From Oryzias latipes (Eukaryota > Chordata > Actinopteri > Beloniformes > Adrianichthyidae): a stretch of DNA of 64,000 nt. Both the position numbers and the translations under genes were made by a program. The stretch covers positions 15,083,582 to 15,147,581 of the forward strand of contig NC_019864.2 in assembly GCF_002234675.1 (NCBI RefSeq), in the 5' to 3' direction. The notes beneath the pieces were generated by a model, which was not told the origin of the DNA, made no database searches, and saw only the letters and a program-made list of their open reading frames with translations. Within the stretch, counting starts at the first letter, position 1, and each line of letters begins with the position of its first letter. Positions 42,801-55,600 of the stretch are shown in pieces.

Positions 42801-43965
42801 CCGGGAGCGTGCAGCAGAGATGATCCGTACTGAGGTGCAGCGGGAGAGGCAGAACACAGCCAGAAAGATGCGGCACTATTATCTGACCTGTCTGCAGGAG
42901 TTACTGGAGGACGGGGGGAAGACGACAGGGCAAGACACTATAATTGCCCTGAACCTGTTTGCTGGCCTCGCTCCGGCTCCTCGGGCTAATTACATCGATC
43001 CTCCTGTTCTCTGCAGAGCTGAAAAGAAAATCATGAATGCTGCAAGCAAGCTGGCGGCTATGGCTAAAGTGCTAGAAACTCCAATCAGAGCTAAATCGGT
43101 AAAGAAGCCTGGTTCATCAGGTGAGTTCTGCAGCACCAAACCAGCATCTTTTTCCTTCAAAATATTTCATGAGGTCTGATTTTGTTTCGTGGTGTTGGCA
43201 GCTGTGTCCACCGCCATCTCTGGCAGCCAGCCGAGCAGAAGCGCAGCTTTCAAGAAGAACCCGTCGGCAGTACCGGAGCGTCCAGAGACGGGTCCAGAAG
43301 GAAGATCTCACGAGGGGAAGACTTCTGCTGATTCAAGGCAGAAAGCTAGTGCTCCAGTGAAGACTCAAGTTTTTAGCTTCCAGGAGGGCCCTGCATGTGA
43401 CCAAGGCTTGGAATCCAGACTGCCTCGCACAAATCCATCATCTCCACCCAAAGCAGCTACTCAGTTCCACGTAGATTTTGTGAACTTGTCTGTGAGTGGC
43501 AGAAACCTGGAGCTGTACCTGCAGGGAGGAGAACCAAGCAAAGCGGACGCTTCCCCAGAGCCAGCATCACGATGGAAACCTTTCCTCGTCCAGGAGCCTC
43601 CCGTCAGAGAGCAGAAACCCACAGACTGGACTGCGACGAGCTGCGCCGTAAATCTCCCCAGACTGTCCGACTTTGGGAGAGTCGAACCTGTGAAGCCTTT
43701 TTCTGTGTCCACCGTCAGAGAGGCGGGAGAGCTGGACAGCCTGACCTCAGACACGCCCCACCTAACATTTTATGAGGAGATGCCCAGGAAGCCGGAAACC
43801 TTCACCCCCGCTAAGAAAAGCGCTCACAGAGAGCCGACGCCGGGCTCAGAATGTGGGGCGAATCGTTCTGGACCTTTGTTCTCCGAGCTGAGACGGCGGC
43901 AGCAGGACAGCGGCTTTGACAGTCCGTTTTACCAGAAAGGAGGAGCAAAGGACGGACAGGTATGA
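33886..43965 (+). CDS. cep152: Centrosomal protein of 152 kDa
   Basis: There are 26 coding exons: 33886-33972, 35237-35346, 35428-35476, 35563-35850, 36376-36517, 37247-37387, 37654-37793, 37873-38073, 38171-38318, 38394-38485, 38730-38893, 39000-39198, 39317-39412, 39482-39612, 39698-39826, 39909-40098, 40190-40447, 40646-40777, 40874-41506, 41610-41685, 41763-41930, 42003-42087, 42591-42673, 42773-42929, 43017-43120, 43202-43965. This gives 1588 aa. It is a pericentriolar scaffold that recruits PLK4 for centriole duplication. The acidic N-terminus ([20 protein letters not shown] then [15 protein letters not shown]) matches the PLK4-binding region. Long coiled coils follow from about residue 260. 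Conserved CEP152 blocks include [25 protein letters not shown] (about 793-797), [33 protein letters not shown] and the terminal [10 protein letters not shown]. Introns 41931-42002 and 42930-43016 use GC donors. The shorter length than human comes mainly from diverged central and C-terminal regions. Confidence 0.95.
33961..34181 (+). repeat. cep152: Tandem duplication spanning the cep152 exon 1 splice donor
   Basis: Unit 1 (about 33961-34068) and unit 2 (about 34069-34181) are roughly 90% identical. Both start AGGGAGCAAGAGGTGA and end GCATCGGACTGCATCTTTAA. Unit 1 carries the last 12 nt of coding exon 1 and its donor (GAG|GTGACA); unit 2 holds a decoy copy of that boundary (GAG|GTGATA). Confidence 0.85.
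35857..35935 (+). repeat. cep152: 79-bp near-identical copy of cep152 coding exon 17 sequence
   Basis: Positions 35857-35935 match 40229-40307 at 77 of 79 bases. The copy starts 6 nt after the end of exon 4, immediately behind its GTAAGT donor, and it is open in the same frame as exon 4 ([19 protein letters not shown]). The 40229 copy sits in the exon equivalent to the conserved CQTD region of other CEP152 proteins, so it is the likely source. Confidence 0.9.
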
Positions 43966-44660
43966 GGGGAAGGGCAGTCAACCCACCCAAAGCTGAAACA
44001 CCAGTTAACCTTTTTTTACCGTTAGTTTATTTTATGATTTAAAAACCTTGTACACTCCCTGGCAGTACGTCTGTTTCTCTTTTTTGAGTTAAAGGATCTG
44101 TAAAGCTCACACAGATGTTTTGCTTCTTGACAAGTTAAACTGCAAACAGCCACTTCCTCCATGATTAACATATTCAAATGAAAAGTTTTACATTCATAAA
44201 ACCCGTTGTCTCTGAATTGATTGATTGTCAAACTCACTGAAAGCAGAGATTTTTGTTTCCAAATATTTCTTCAACCTGTTATTTCAAGGCTTTGGTTGAG
44301 TGTCACACCTGGTTTTGTGCATTTCTGTGTGTATGTCTGTAAAAGTTGTAGATTTTGGGCGAAACAAACCCAAGATAAACTTGTGTTTTTGTCCAAATTA
44401 ACACAGCCGGTGTTCCTGCTGCTTTGTATGAATGTTTAGCATAGGATCTGTGAAAAATCCTGTTTATGTCCAAAGTTTTAGTTTTTGCCGCAACATTGTT
44501 GTTATAAACTGACTATTTACTCTCAATGTGGGAGATGTCAGGCTTATTATTTAAAACTTTATAGTATTTTCATTGTTTTTGTTGTAAATGTTGATATGCT
44601 GTGCATATCATGTGAAAGTCTTTTGTCTTTAAGTCTTTTTTTTTTTTAATAAATCCTATT
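43966..44660 (+). other. cep152: 3' UTR of cep152
   Basis: Non-coding, AT-rich sequence after the TGA at 43963-43965. A polyadenylation signal AATAAA lies at about 44649 after a T-run. Confidence 0.55.
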
Positions 44661-46700
44661 TATATTTCAAATTGTTTTTAAAAACTCGTAATTTGAACTT
44701 AAAATGTAACTCTTTTGTTCTCTGAATGGTGGTAAAACATTGTGTACATTCATTTTAAAGGGCAGATTTAGTATTGTAAAAGTAATGCACTTTTACTTTT
44801 GTAAAGTAAACTAAAAAAGCTGCATTTAGACAAACTATGTGTTTATGATCTCTCCATTAAAGGTAAAGATTAAATCTTTACAGTCTTCTTTTACCGACCC
44901 TATTAAGGGTTGGACCTCAGTTTTTGTAGAAAAACAATCAACATTTACCCAAATTTAGAGCTCTTGATCTTTGTTAGTTTTGAATATTTTGGCTCAATTA
45001 TGAGTTTTCTAAACCAGAATGCATTAATTAGTGTGACTGTAAATTGAACAAAAAAATGCTTCGTAAGGAAGTACCTTACGGGGCACTCGCTGTAAAATTA
45101 CTTGAATCGTTTTGGTTTTCGTTATTCCTCCTTAAAACCGGTCTTGCAATGATTTCACAGTTAAAAGTGATCACAGCTGCCCCCTGCTGGCAGCTATAAA
45201 GAATGCAGGGATTTTTACCACAAAGCCACGCCCACCCACGTGGTGCCAGAAAAGTGGCTAAAATCCATGATTTAGGTCGTATTTTTACAGTATGTTATGA
45301 ACCAAAAGCTTCTGCTGGAAGTTTCAGGTTCTTTGAAGCAGTTCATCGATCCAGAATGTGGATCAAATTCTACAGTTTTAGTCTAAACTCCTTATTTTTA
45401 CTTTTTTAAATCATATTTATTTATGCATTGACTTCGATGGAAATTATTTGTTTGCACAAGATAGACAGTCTTAGCAAACAATTAGACTAAAAAATATGGT
45501 ATTTTATTTATATTTAAAATAAACAGACTCTAAGGAATGAAACACAAAAAATACCTTCATGTAAAGGAAATTAGGATCATAATTTGGTGCAAAATAGTGT
45601 TTTCCCTCTTATTTGATCATATCGGAAAAGCAAATGCATTGATTGGACTGATAGAATTTCATCTTTAGACCTATGGATTATTCAGAATTGTGCAAAGTAT
45701 GACCTAAATATCACTAATTAAATTGAACTTAATTGTTGTTCTTTCTAAGTTTTTGAGATTGTTTTTAAAAATTTAAAGCATTCGATTTCCATTAAAAGAA
45801 TTTAGATGACATGTTTGTCAAAACTCAGTTCATTGAGTAGCAGGATCGTTTGTCTCTCATGAAGATTTTTTCTTCTTTTTAAAACATTTGTTTCAAACAC
45901 TTGGTGTAATTTTGTCTTGTATGAAGATGCATACCTAAATGTATATTCATATCTGTTATTGGCCATTCAAAATAATCCTATAGCTGCAGCTGAGTGGCAG
46001 CTTTATATAATAATCCGACTTTCATGTTTGATTTTAAATGTAAATGTTTCAAATCAGGGCACGAAAGGAGATTTGGAAATGTTTACCATTGACCATAGTC
46101 TCTGTTTGCCAGCTGTTCCGGTGGTATTTACTCTTCATAGTTCAGCTGAAGTCAGTGTCCTGGTCGTAAACTTTGACTGATTGTTTGGACTTCAGGAGTT
46201 GAGGGTGTTAGCTGAGGTCTGTGTGAGACCAGAGTGGTCCGGAGGAGCAGGTTTACCTTGATGGACAAGTCTTTTTCAGGACCACTTTTGGTATGCTGCA
46301 TATGTCAGAGCACCTCACCCCTGAAATGAGACACTGATGCAACATGCAAAAGCTTTTTGGACGTTTACTGATGATGTGCTGAATCTTTGGATTGCCTAAA
46401 AGTGCTGTAACTAAAAGAAAAAATCAGCACAATTTAAAATGGGTTAAGTGTGTCATTTCCTTCCTATATACCGGTGTAGACACATTAGTGTAAAACCTAA
46501 TGCCACAAAGATTACTGGCATTCAGCTGCACTGTTTTCTTTTGCTTACTTAACAAAAGGGAATTGTTTCTTAAGAAACAACAAGATAAACAATGATTGCT
46601 CTGAATAATGGATTTTTTTTAAACAAAAGTTTCCTTCGATAAAAGCAAAAAAATCCAAACCTTTTGTGTTGTATCCAAAGTGCTGCAAGAGTTCGAATTC
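44661..46700. other. Intergenic DNA between cep152 and slc27a2, nothing recognised
   Basis: AT-rich, with no coding segment or RNA gene that I can support. The stretch at 45170-45400 (ACCACAAAGCCACGCCCACC) looks like part of a dispersed repeat but could not be classified. Confidence 0.4.
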
Positions 46701-46739
46701 TTCAAATAACCATCTTGTCTTCGTAAGAAACATGAAGCT

Positions 46740-47400
46740 CTTTCAGAAAAGTGCCAGCTCTACAAAGCAGCACAGAGGTTGCTGAAACTGCTGAGTTGAA
46801 AACGGTTGAAAGAATTATGGATAAGATTGAAAGAAAAAAAAAAGAAATTGGACCAGAGATGACCTTAGTAAAAAAAAAATCAGTGCAGTCAACTGAAGCA
46901 AAGGAGACTGCAGAGATACTAAACATGTCCAACAGGAAAAGTAGGAGCATTTTCACAGACAGTGAGAAGAAAAGTCTGGGTTTTAGGAACCAGCATTTGT
47001 AAATGAGTGGAGGAAAGTATTTCTCTGGAGTGATGAACATGTGATGTAGTTTAGAAAGAGAAAACCAGTGTGATGTGAAGCAGCCGTTTCTGATACAACC
47101 TGTGGAGGCAGTATCACGATCTGAAGTTCCTTAATCAGGTCAGATCAGGGTTCAGTGATAGTATGTGACCAAATAAAATCCTGAACTTTCAGTCTGAATG
47201 GTCTGAATGACCAAATTCTTCCACTGACATGACAACTTTTTTGTTCTTTTCTTAACACAAATAAGGAGTTTTGGGAAGCTTCTCCACACAGGTTTCAGAT
47301 CTGAGCTCCTCTGATAGAGAGTCTTTGGGATGAGCTGGAAAGCAGAAACTGTGAAGGTCATGAAGGTTGCATGATCCCGTTGAATGATAGTTATTTTGAT
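46740..47400 (+). mobile_element. Possible highly decayed Tc1/mariner-like remnant
   Basis: Plus-strand fragments resemble Tc1 transposase: CTCTGGAGTGATGAACATGT reads LWSDEHV at 47021-47043, and ACCTGTGGAGGCAGTATCAC reads TCGGSIT near 47099-47120 with a stop where Trp is expected. No terminal repeats were identified and frames are broken. Superfamily assignment is tentative. Confidence 0.35.
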
Positions 47401-48722
47401 TTATTTCCCATGGATCACCAGTAATAAGGCTGTGAATTTACATGATTAAATCAGTGGCCCTCTAGAACGCTGTTTGCCTGAGCTGAATGTGCGATGAGGC
47501 CACTTTCATCTACATTCAGTCCTTCAGCATAATGTTTTAACCCGAAGGGTCATAGCGAGGAAAAACTGATTTAGAGTAAACACATTCAAAGTTAAGAGAG
47601 AGAATGTGGAGTGAGCCGCATGAACAGAAGAATAAGTGTAAAAAGGCTACAAAAGATGTCTGCTGTTTTTGTATTTAGAGTCAGGCTTGTCTGTGAACAG
47701 CTCGTCCCACCGCTGTGGGGTCACAGCAGACGGAGCATGACTGGTCAGTTTGTTGGCAGTGTCAATGAGGGGATGGGTGGTGTGAAATTGCAGAGAAATA
47801 GAAGTGGTGTGAAATAGAAGAGAACTGGGCGCTGATGGATGCTGCTCTTTAGCTGGGAAGAACATGTGACGCCAGAGTTCTACAAAATATGAAGCCTGAG
47901 GGAGCAAAGGCATTTCTGCTCCTATGGGCCTACGGGGAGATCAAGATTCCTGAGAGACCAACTTTCACACTCCTGCTTCTGAGAAAGACCCATCCCATCA
48001 CAACCACCACCACCCCAGACAAGGGTTCTGCTCCTCTTATCTTGTTGCCCTCCACTGAGGGAGGAGACAAGAAAGCAACTTTACAGTTGAGGATAACAAA
48101 AGGACTGAACGCATATCAAGTTTTTCCAGTTGTTTCCTTCCTGCTGCGCTGCGTTCCACAGCAAGTATGTTTGTTTTTACTTTTCATTGACTCATCAAGT
48201 GTCTTCTTGTGGAAAGCATAAAGATTAGCTGTTTTTTTTTAGCAGCCTTCTGATCGAATCCTCCTTTAGTTTATGACAGGAGGGTCAAAACATTTTGCAA
48301 AGGGGTTGAGATTTGGTGAGGGGAAAATAAGTGAGGGCAGACCTGAAAATCTATTTTTATAACATAGCATTTAAATTTGGTATTCAATAAACATTTTATT
48401 GTAATGGCATACTTTTTTCTTCTCATAGAACAAATAGATCTAAATACTTTTTTACCTAAAGTTCTCTCAATTTGTCCATTTTTTGCATTGTTCATACCCA
48501 GCTATCTCATCTTAGTTAAATGTCTCGTTTAGTAGTGCCTCCTTATAGGGAATTAAAAAAAAAAGTAATCCTGCCAACCACAATCAAAAAGTCGTAAAGT
48601 AACAGTTTATGGAAAAGGGCTGGAGGACGAATATTTTTGATTTTTAGAAAAAGAACCTTTTCACCGTGGCTGCATTTGGCCCCTTTGGCCGGACTTTGGA
48701 CATGCCTGGTTTATAACTCAAT

Positions 48723-48935
48723 TTAACCCTTGTGCTATCCTAGGCACTTTAACGTTGGGAGCTGGGTCATCTAGACCCACTAGACAGTGCTCTGAACCTT
48801 TTTTCTTCAATGATTTGTGATCTTCACTGGTGTCCATGGATTACATGAAATCTTTCCACCTTTATCCACCTTTGTCATGGTAGGAAGAACATGTCAATGT
48901 AAGGGTGGGGTCATCTAAGATAACACAAGGGTTAC
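48723..48935 (+). mobile_element. TTAA-associated MITE, copy 3
   Basis: The element at 48727-48931 starts CCCTTGTGCTATCCTAGGCA and ends ACACAAGGG. The left flank is TTAA and the right flank TTAC. It is near-identical to the copies at 24665 and 52006. It lies intergenic, about 400 bp upstream of the slc27a2 TATA box. Confidence 0.75.
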
Positions 48936-49312
48936 AGATTTTGATTAGATTGTTCACGTGTTCAGTTTATACTCTGATGATTCTGATAAAAGTTTTAATT
49001 TCCTTTGTCTTCCTTTTTACTTGTTTATTAATCTGAAATACAGAGACTCCTTCTAAATTTCAGCTCAATGCGATAGTAAGATGTGTTGTTGTTTTTTTAC
49101 TAGAACAGAACAGCCCACTATTGTAAGATGACAGAGATATTTGAGCGCACAGTGGAGTCTTGTGTAACAGCATCTGCTCCTCCCCCCCATACATTTGCAT
49201 ATACTTCCCCTCCAGTCTAACTCTTTATGACTTTTTCCATCATTTTTTTTTTCTCCTGAGGACGTCTTTAAGGTTGATGTAAGCGTTCCAGAAGCAGCCA
49301 CTTATATAAGTG

Positions 49313-49320
49313 CAGCTTAT
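49313..49320 (+). promoter_or_regulatory. slc27a2: TATA box of slc27a2
   Basis: TATATAAG in a CACTTATATAAGTGCAG context, about 315 bp before the ATG. It is followed by a GC-richer stretch (49330-49630) that fits a 5' UTR. The motif sits in a short palindrome (CACTTATATAAGTG). Confidence 0.55.
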
Positions 49321-49629
49321 TGTCAAAGCTGCCCTGATTGCGTCTCGTCCTCGCGCGTTTTGGCGCAGTGGTTGTGACCAACCAGCAGAATCCTGAAGTT
49401 GGGGAAAAGTGTAAAAACAAAAAAAGTAGTGAGAGAGTTGAGTAATCTGTGAATGTGCAAAGAGGGGACGAAAAAAAGGCGTTCTCTGGCAGCTGGAGAA
49501 CATTCCCCGGATTTAAGGAGGGGTCATCGGGCCACAGCTCAGCGCCGCCCCGCGCTGCGCGCATGAACTTTGTCACAAATATAGAGGCTGCGTCCCTCTC
49601 CTGCCTGCGCGCTGCGCCCTGTTGCAGAA

Positions 49630-52600
49630 ATGACCATGTGGTTCACTGTTCTCGCCGGGCTGGTCGTCCTGTCGTTGTCCTACGTGAAGGCTTTTTGTCC
49701 GCACCTCCAGGCGGACTGCGTGTACATCCTGAGGAGCCTCGGATTGGGCTTGAGGCTGCTCAAATACAGGAGGAGGAAACCCATCTACAGCGTCCTGGAC
49801 TGCTTCTTGGATGCGGTGAAGAGGCATCCCACCAAGACCTTCCTGCACTTTGAAGGACGCGAATACTCCTACGAGGATGTGGACAGGCAAAGCAACAAAG
49901 TGGGCCGAGCTCTGCAGGCTGAAGCCCGGCTGAAGGAAGGGGACACCGTCGCGCTGTTCCTGCCCAACGAGCCCTGCTTCGTGTGGACTTGGCTCGGTTT
50001 GGCCAAGCTGGGCTGCCCGGCTGCTTTGCTCAACTTCAACATCCGATCCAAGTCCCTGCTGCACTGCTTCTCCTGCTGCGGGGCCAAAGTCCTCATCACC
50101 TGCACAGGTGAGACACCGTGTGTTCACACAGTTAATGATCTGTGCCATCAACAGATATGTCAAGTTCAAAGTTCAGCAGCGAGCCACCGACCTCTCAGTG
50201 TCCAAGTTGCGCAACAAGTGGTTATGTTACGCGCGGAAAAATATTTGAGAGAAGGAAAGACATTTTTTTTCAAGAAAATAAAAAAAAAATCTGTCATTCA
50301 ACCTCATACACAAACCATCCAAACATACTCATATTGAATGAAGTTCTTGTGCTTCTGCTTCTCATTCAATCACATGAAACCCCTCCTGCACTGATGGTGT
50401 GACTCCAGAGGAGCCTGACCTCTCTTTCAGGCTTTAATAGTATTAAGCTATTAACATTACCTCCACTGTGTCTTACTGCAGCATAAACATTATGCTCTTG
50501 AGTCACAGTAGAAATGCAAGCATAAATGCATGAACCTAAATTTCTGAAACTTTTTCAATCTTTTTTTCTTTTAAATGGCTTTTTTTTTCTAAACAAACTT
50601 TAGCTGCATATTTCTTAAGATTTGGCAGAAAAATGAAGGCCAAAGTAACTCATTGTACATTTTGGTCAAAATGATGAACATTTAAAACATTTTAAAATAT
50701 AGGTTTTGAGCTGATGCTTTGACCTTTTGTCTGTGTCAACATCCCTCTGACACAGAAGGCATCGGCTGAACTCAGAACATCGGGTTTCTCAATCAGCTTT
50801 AGGGAATTTTTATTGGGTGAAAGAGCAGTTTTTGACGAGTAAGCGTACATTATGTTTTTTTCTGAACTCCATCTTTTTGGAGAAACGTTTATGCTTACTG
50901 GAACATCAGCGCAGTCACCGTTTCTGCAGATTTGAGGGTCCTGAACATCTTCTTTTCCTCCAGCTCATCATTTATACAGTTCATGAAGCACTTTTTATTA
51001 TTTTTTAAACAAACCATTTTGATTCACTTTATTTAGAAAGCTGCAATTCCTAATTAAGGTTGTATCAAGCTACATCAGAAAAATTCAATTTATTACAAAT
51101 AATCCACAGTTAAAACTAAATTCCATTTAGTTCAGACCAATGTGGCCAAATTATTTGACTATTTAGTATTGACCTTCAGAAGTGACCAACAGATTACAAG
51201 AGTGTTCAGTGCAACCCCTCTTGCTGAGCAAGCAAAAGGCAACTCCATCCATCCCAACTGGAAAACATGGAGAAACTTCCAGCAGAGCCAGGATACGTAT
51301 GAATGACCATCTGTTGGGACTGGTTGGGGTCTGAGAAGTACGGTGACCCTGAAGAGGAAATCACACCAACAAATCCCTCAATGCAAAAAAATATTACACA
51401 TCACGACAACAATTAAAAAAAAAAACAATCAAATAACACAACATTACATTTTAGAAACCAAAACCCAATTTGGAAAGCAAAAGTAGTATCCAGAAATGAA
51501 ATGTCAATAAAATGAAACACAATCTGAAACTGGAAAATGGGACATCGCTACTTGGATGATGACGTTTGAGTTTTTTCAAATGGGTCTTTAATACATTTAA
51601 TGATTAGTACGGAGCATACTCAGTATTGGTTCATGCCAAAAAAACCTTTGGCCAAAATTAATGGACAAACGTCATCATCTAATCAATGATGTCCCATAGT
51701 CCCTATCTTTTCCAGCTTCTTTATTGTGTTTCATTTTCTAACATTTTCTTCTGACTTCTTTCCTGTCTGGAAACTACTTTTGTTATCCAAAACATTTATT
51801 TTTATTTTGTTCAAATTGATTGAAATTTTATTTTGATTTCCAAAATGTAATTTGTTTTTTTTTAATTATTATTATTAATTTTTAACTGTCGTGATTTTCA
51901 ATATGCTTATGCTACACTTATATTTTCATTTGTTGGTGTGATTTGGGGCTCAGGGCCACCATAGAGAAGCAGGAAAAAGACAGAAACACAGTAACGTGTG
52001 TGTAACCCTTGTGCTATCCTAGGCACTTTAACATTGGGAGTTGGGTCATCTAGACCCCACTAGACAGTGCGCTGAACCTTTTTTCTTCAATGATTGGTGA
52101 ACCTCACTGGTGTCCATGGATTACATGAAATCTTTCCACCTTTATCCACCTTTGTCATGGTAGGGAGAACACATCAATGTAAGGATGGGGTCATCTAAGA
52201 TAGCACAAGGGCTATATCAAGCATACGGTCAGAACTGTATTACATTCATGGATGCGAAGGAGAGGAAAAGTCTGCATTGAGGATGGTAAGGGGCAAAAAA
52301 AGTTTTCCCTAATATAGAACAGTTCCAGTCTATCCAGACAAACTGTAAGTTATGGTTTGTCTGGTTGGGCTTGAGTCATTGATAAGCTTAGAAGGCCACT
52401 TTTCAGTTTGGTCTTTGAAGTAAGGGTGGAGAACTGATCTTTCATCCAGTTTAGCTGAGCTTCTGTGATTAAAGTGAATAAATCATTAACTAGAACTGAA
52501 AAATTTTCTTGAACAGACTTAGGACTCAAACTAATCTGCATGATAAACCTTAGGAGACTCCAAAGCATGTAGAGAAACTTGCATCTGGTCATATGCGTGC

Positions 52601-55600
52601 ATGGATGAATGTCCCCCCGCCCTCAGAGAAAGTCCCTCTCTACATGCAGAATTTACTTTAACAATGATCTGATTTAGTGCGTCTGCTCCAAAATGCATAC
52701 ATTTGAGCCCCACGTGCCGGTATGCTAGTGGGCCTGTAACATGACACGGGCCGGCATGTGCAGGATTGTGTAACTCAGAGGCCCCCCTCCCCAACGCTGT
52801 GCGTTAGTGAATGCTTTTCTGTTTCTCGCAGAGCAGCAGGACGCTGTGGAGGAGATTTTACCGACGCTGAGAGAGCAGGGGATCAGTGTGTATCTCCTGT
52901 CTGACAAGGGCGGCGTGCAGGGCATCAACCCTCTGTCCGACAAGATCTCTAAGGCCTCGGATGAGCCGCTGACGCGGGACCTTCGGGCCAACATCCACAT
53001 CCGAAGCACAGCTCTCTACATCTACACATCTGGCACCACAGGTATACTTGAAAACACCGAAACACATCCATCCTTCCTTATAAAAAACTGTTTGTTTTAA
53101 AAAAAAGGTGTCCTTTTTTTGAAACCTGCACTCTTTAGATCCTGGTTATTTTTATGTTTATTTTTTGGCACGTTGCAGAATTTTTAGACAATTTCTGTCT
53201 TGTTGATTAGTCGGGCAGTGACAACTGGCTGAGGAATGTGTAGCACATCTTTTGCATAGATAACTTATGCGAAAACCACTGATAAAAGCAAGTAACGACT
53301 GGCTGTATATGTTGGAGATCAACATAGTAGGCCTACAAGACTAAAAATAAAATTCCTTTTTATAATTTTAAGTTTAAAAGTTTAAAAGTCGCACTCCGAC
53401 CTGCTCCTCATTTACAACAATTTGAATAAAAATAATACTAAGCAACACAATTTTAAGCTTAATTTTCTTTATATATGTCCTCCATTATTAGTAAAATGCC
53501 ACAAAAACATAAAAAAAACTCTGATCCAATTTTCATTGGAGTGGGTCCAATGTGATGAAAATCCAATATTAAGTCGTACATTTTCTAATCAAAAGCTGAA
53601 GGGACCTCATTGATCTGCATTGGTTCTGCAAGCATCAACACTGGAGTCCTTCCTACATCCTCACATCTTCTGCATCCATCCTCAATGCTATATCTGCTGT
53701 GAGTGATTCTAGGCAAAAAGCACCGTTTTTCATGCACTACCAAGAAAAATAAGTACAATATTCCATTTATTTTTCTTGGGAAGCTGTCATATGACCTTAG
53801 AGGAAATGCTCTTACTGTTGCGCCAGCATGAGGTCAGACCCACATTTCTGTTAGATTGGATTCAGTCACAGAACAAGTTTGTATTTGATGTGAAAGACTC
53901 AAAGTCAGCTGTGGCTGAAGGACACATGACAGACCCACGCTTTTTTTCTTTACATTTTGGATAAAATGAAATAAGATTTAAGTCGAATGACTTTAGTTTT
54001 TTCTTGATAAAACAATCTCCTCAGATTGTCTGAGCCACAAATTCTTTGTGTGCGTTTCTGTGTGACAGATGCTAGTTTAAGCACAGGTGGACGTTGCTTC
54101 TAACGGGCCAGGAGGACATGCAGACAACTACACTCTTTAGCATGCACCTCTGCAAGCCTCTGTGTGGAACAAAAACCTGTGGCATATGGAACTTGGCTCA
54201 CTCTAAAAGCTGTCAGCAGCTTGTGCTGCGTTGACAAAATCAACCAAATCCTCATTCTTTCTATTTGCCGCACCCCACCTGGAATGAGTTGTCATGTTTA
54301 TATATAGATGCATCTGCGGTCATCCGAGAATCCTGCAGAAAACATTACTATCAACGAGTGAGCTCATCCAGCTGACAAACATTGCAGCTCCCCCACTGAT
54401 CTGCTCTGATTTTTACCTGCTCGCTGCTCCGTGATGTCCACCAGCTCGCTGTGCTGGCGCAGTCAGAGCAGGTGTGTGGACCTTTTATGGGGCTGCGTGA
54501 GCGCCGAGCGTGAAGGGAGAAATTAATGGACTGTTAAACCAGAGCAATGAGCTGAGAGACGAGGCCGTGGCTGTGGTGGAAGCTTTGGCAGGTGCAGATT
54601 TAGAGGAAGCTGAGAACACCTGAGTGAATCGTCCCACAGCAACAGGCTTTAAGGCTGACCCGCTGTCCTTTCATGTTCTTGTAAGGTCTACCCAAAGCAG
54701 CCGTTGTCACACATGAGAGGGTGTGGGCCGCCTCCTTCCTCCAAGCTGCCAGTGGGGTCACCTCAGAGGACGTCTTCTACATCAACCTGCCGCTCTATCA
54801 CAGCGCTGGCTTCCTCATCGGGCTGTGCGGGTCCATCGAGAGAGGTAACTGTCCTCATCATCACTAGTTAACCCTCTCTGCACTCACCAGGGCATTTGCC
54901 AGTCAAATCAATTGTTAACAGATTGACCCCCCCCCTCCCCGCCATTAAAATAGTTGTCATTCAAATTATAACATAAAGGTTTAATAACGGTTATTAGATT
55001 TTTTTGGTTTAAAAAAAATATAACAATTGTTATATTAAATAATTGTGATTCTTCTACAATTCGATTTTAACTTATGCAGTAAAAAATTTACATTAACCAA
55101 TCAGAATTGAGTTTTTTCTACAATTGAGTTTTTTAAGGTTTTGTGTACTGAAATGCAAAAAGAAGCTGAGGTTGAACTAAAAAGATAGATATTAAAAATT
55201 GGCCCAAAAGAAAATATTTCAAAGGTAAATTATCAGCGCAGATTGTAAAGTAGTCTAAAACGCTTGGCACTACTAAGGGGTGAAAAAAACAGAAGTAGAC
55301 TTTGATTGATAAAATTTGCCTGACTAATTTGCTGTTTTTCCAGGAAATACCATCATTCTTAGGAGAAAGTTTTCCGCCTCTCAGTTCTGGGACGACTGCA
55401 GGAAATACAATGTAACGGTGATGCAGTACATCGGCGAGACGCTGCGCTATCTCTGCAACATGCCAAAGGTACAGGAGGTCACCAGAAGAAGCTCCTGCCG
55501 CATCAGTCAGTCTTTGCTGAGCACTTCAAGAAAAATCTGCATCTGTTTTGCAGAAAGAAAACGAGAAGAATCACAAAGTGAGAATTGCCATCGGCAATGG

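Noticed and set aside
47611-48221. Several 60-110 codon frames upstream of slc27a2
   Set aside because: No splice structure, domain or codon bias; likely chance in repeat-derived DNA.
49573-50169. 198-codon minus-strand frame over slc27a2 exon 1
   Set aside because: Shadow of a GC-rich coding exon; no independent splice or start signals, and the plus strand is clearly FATP2.
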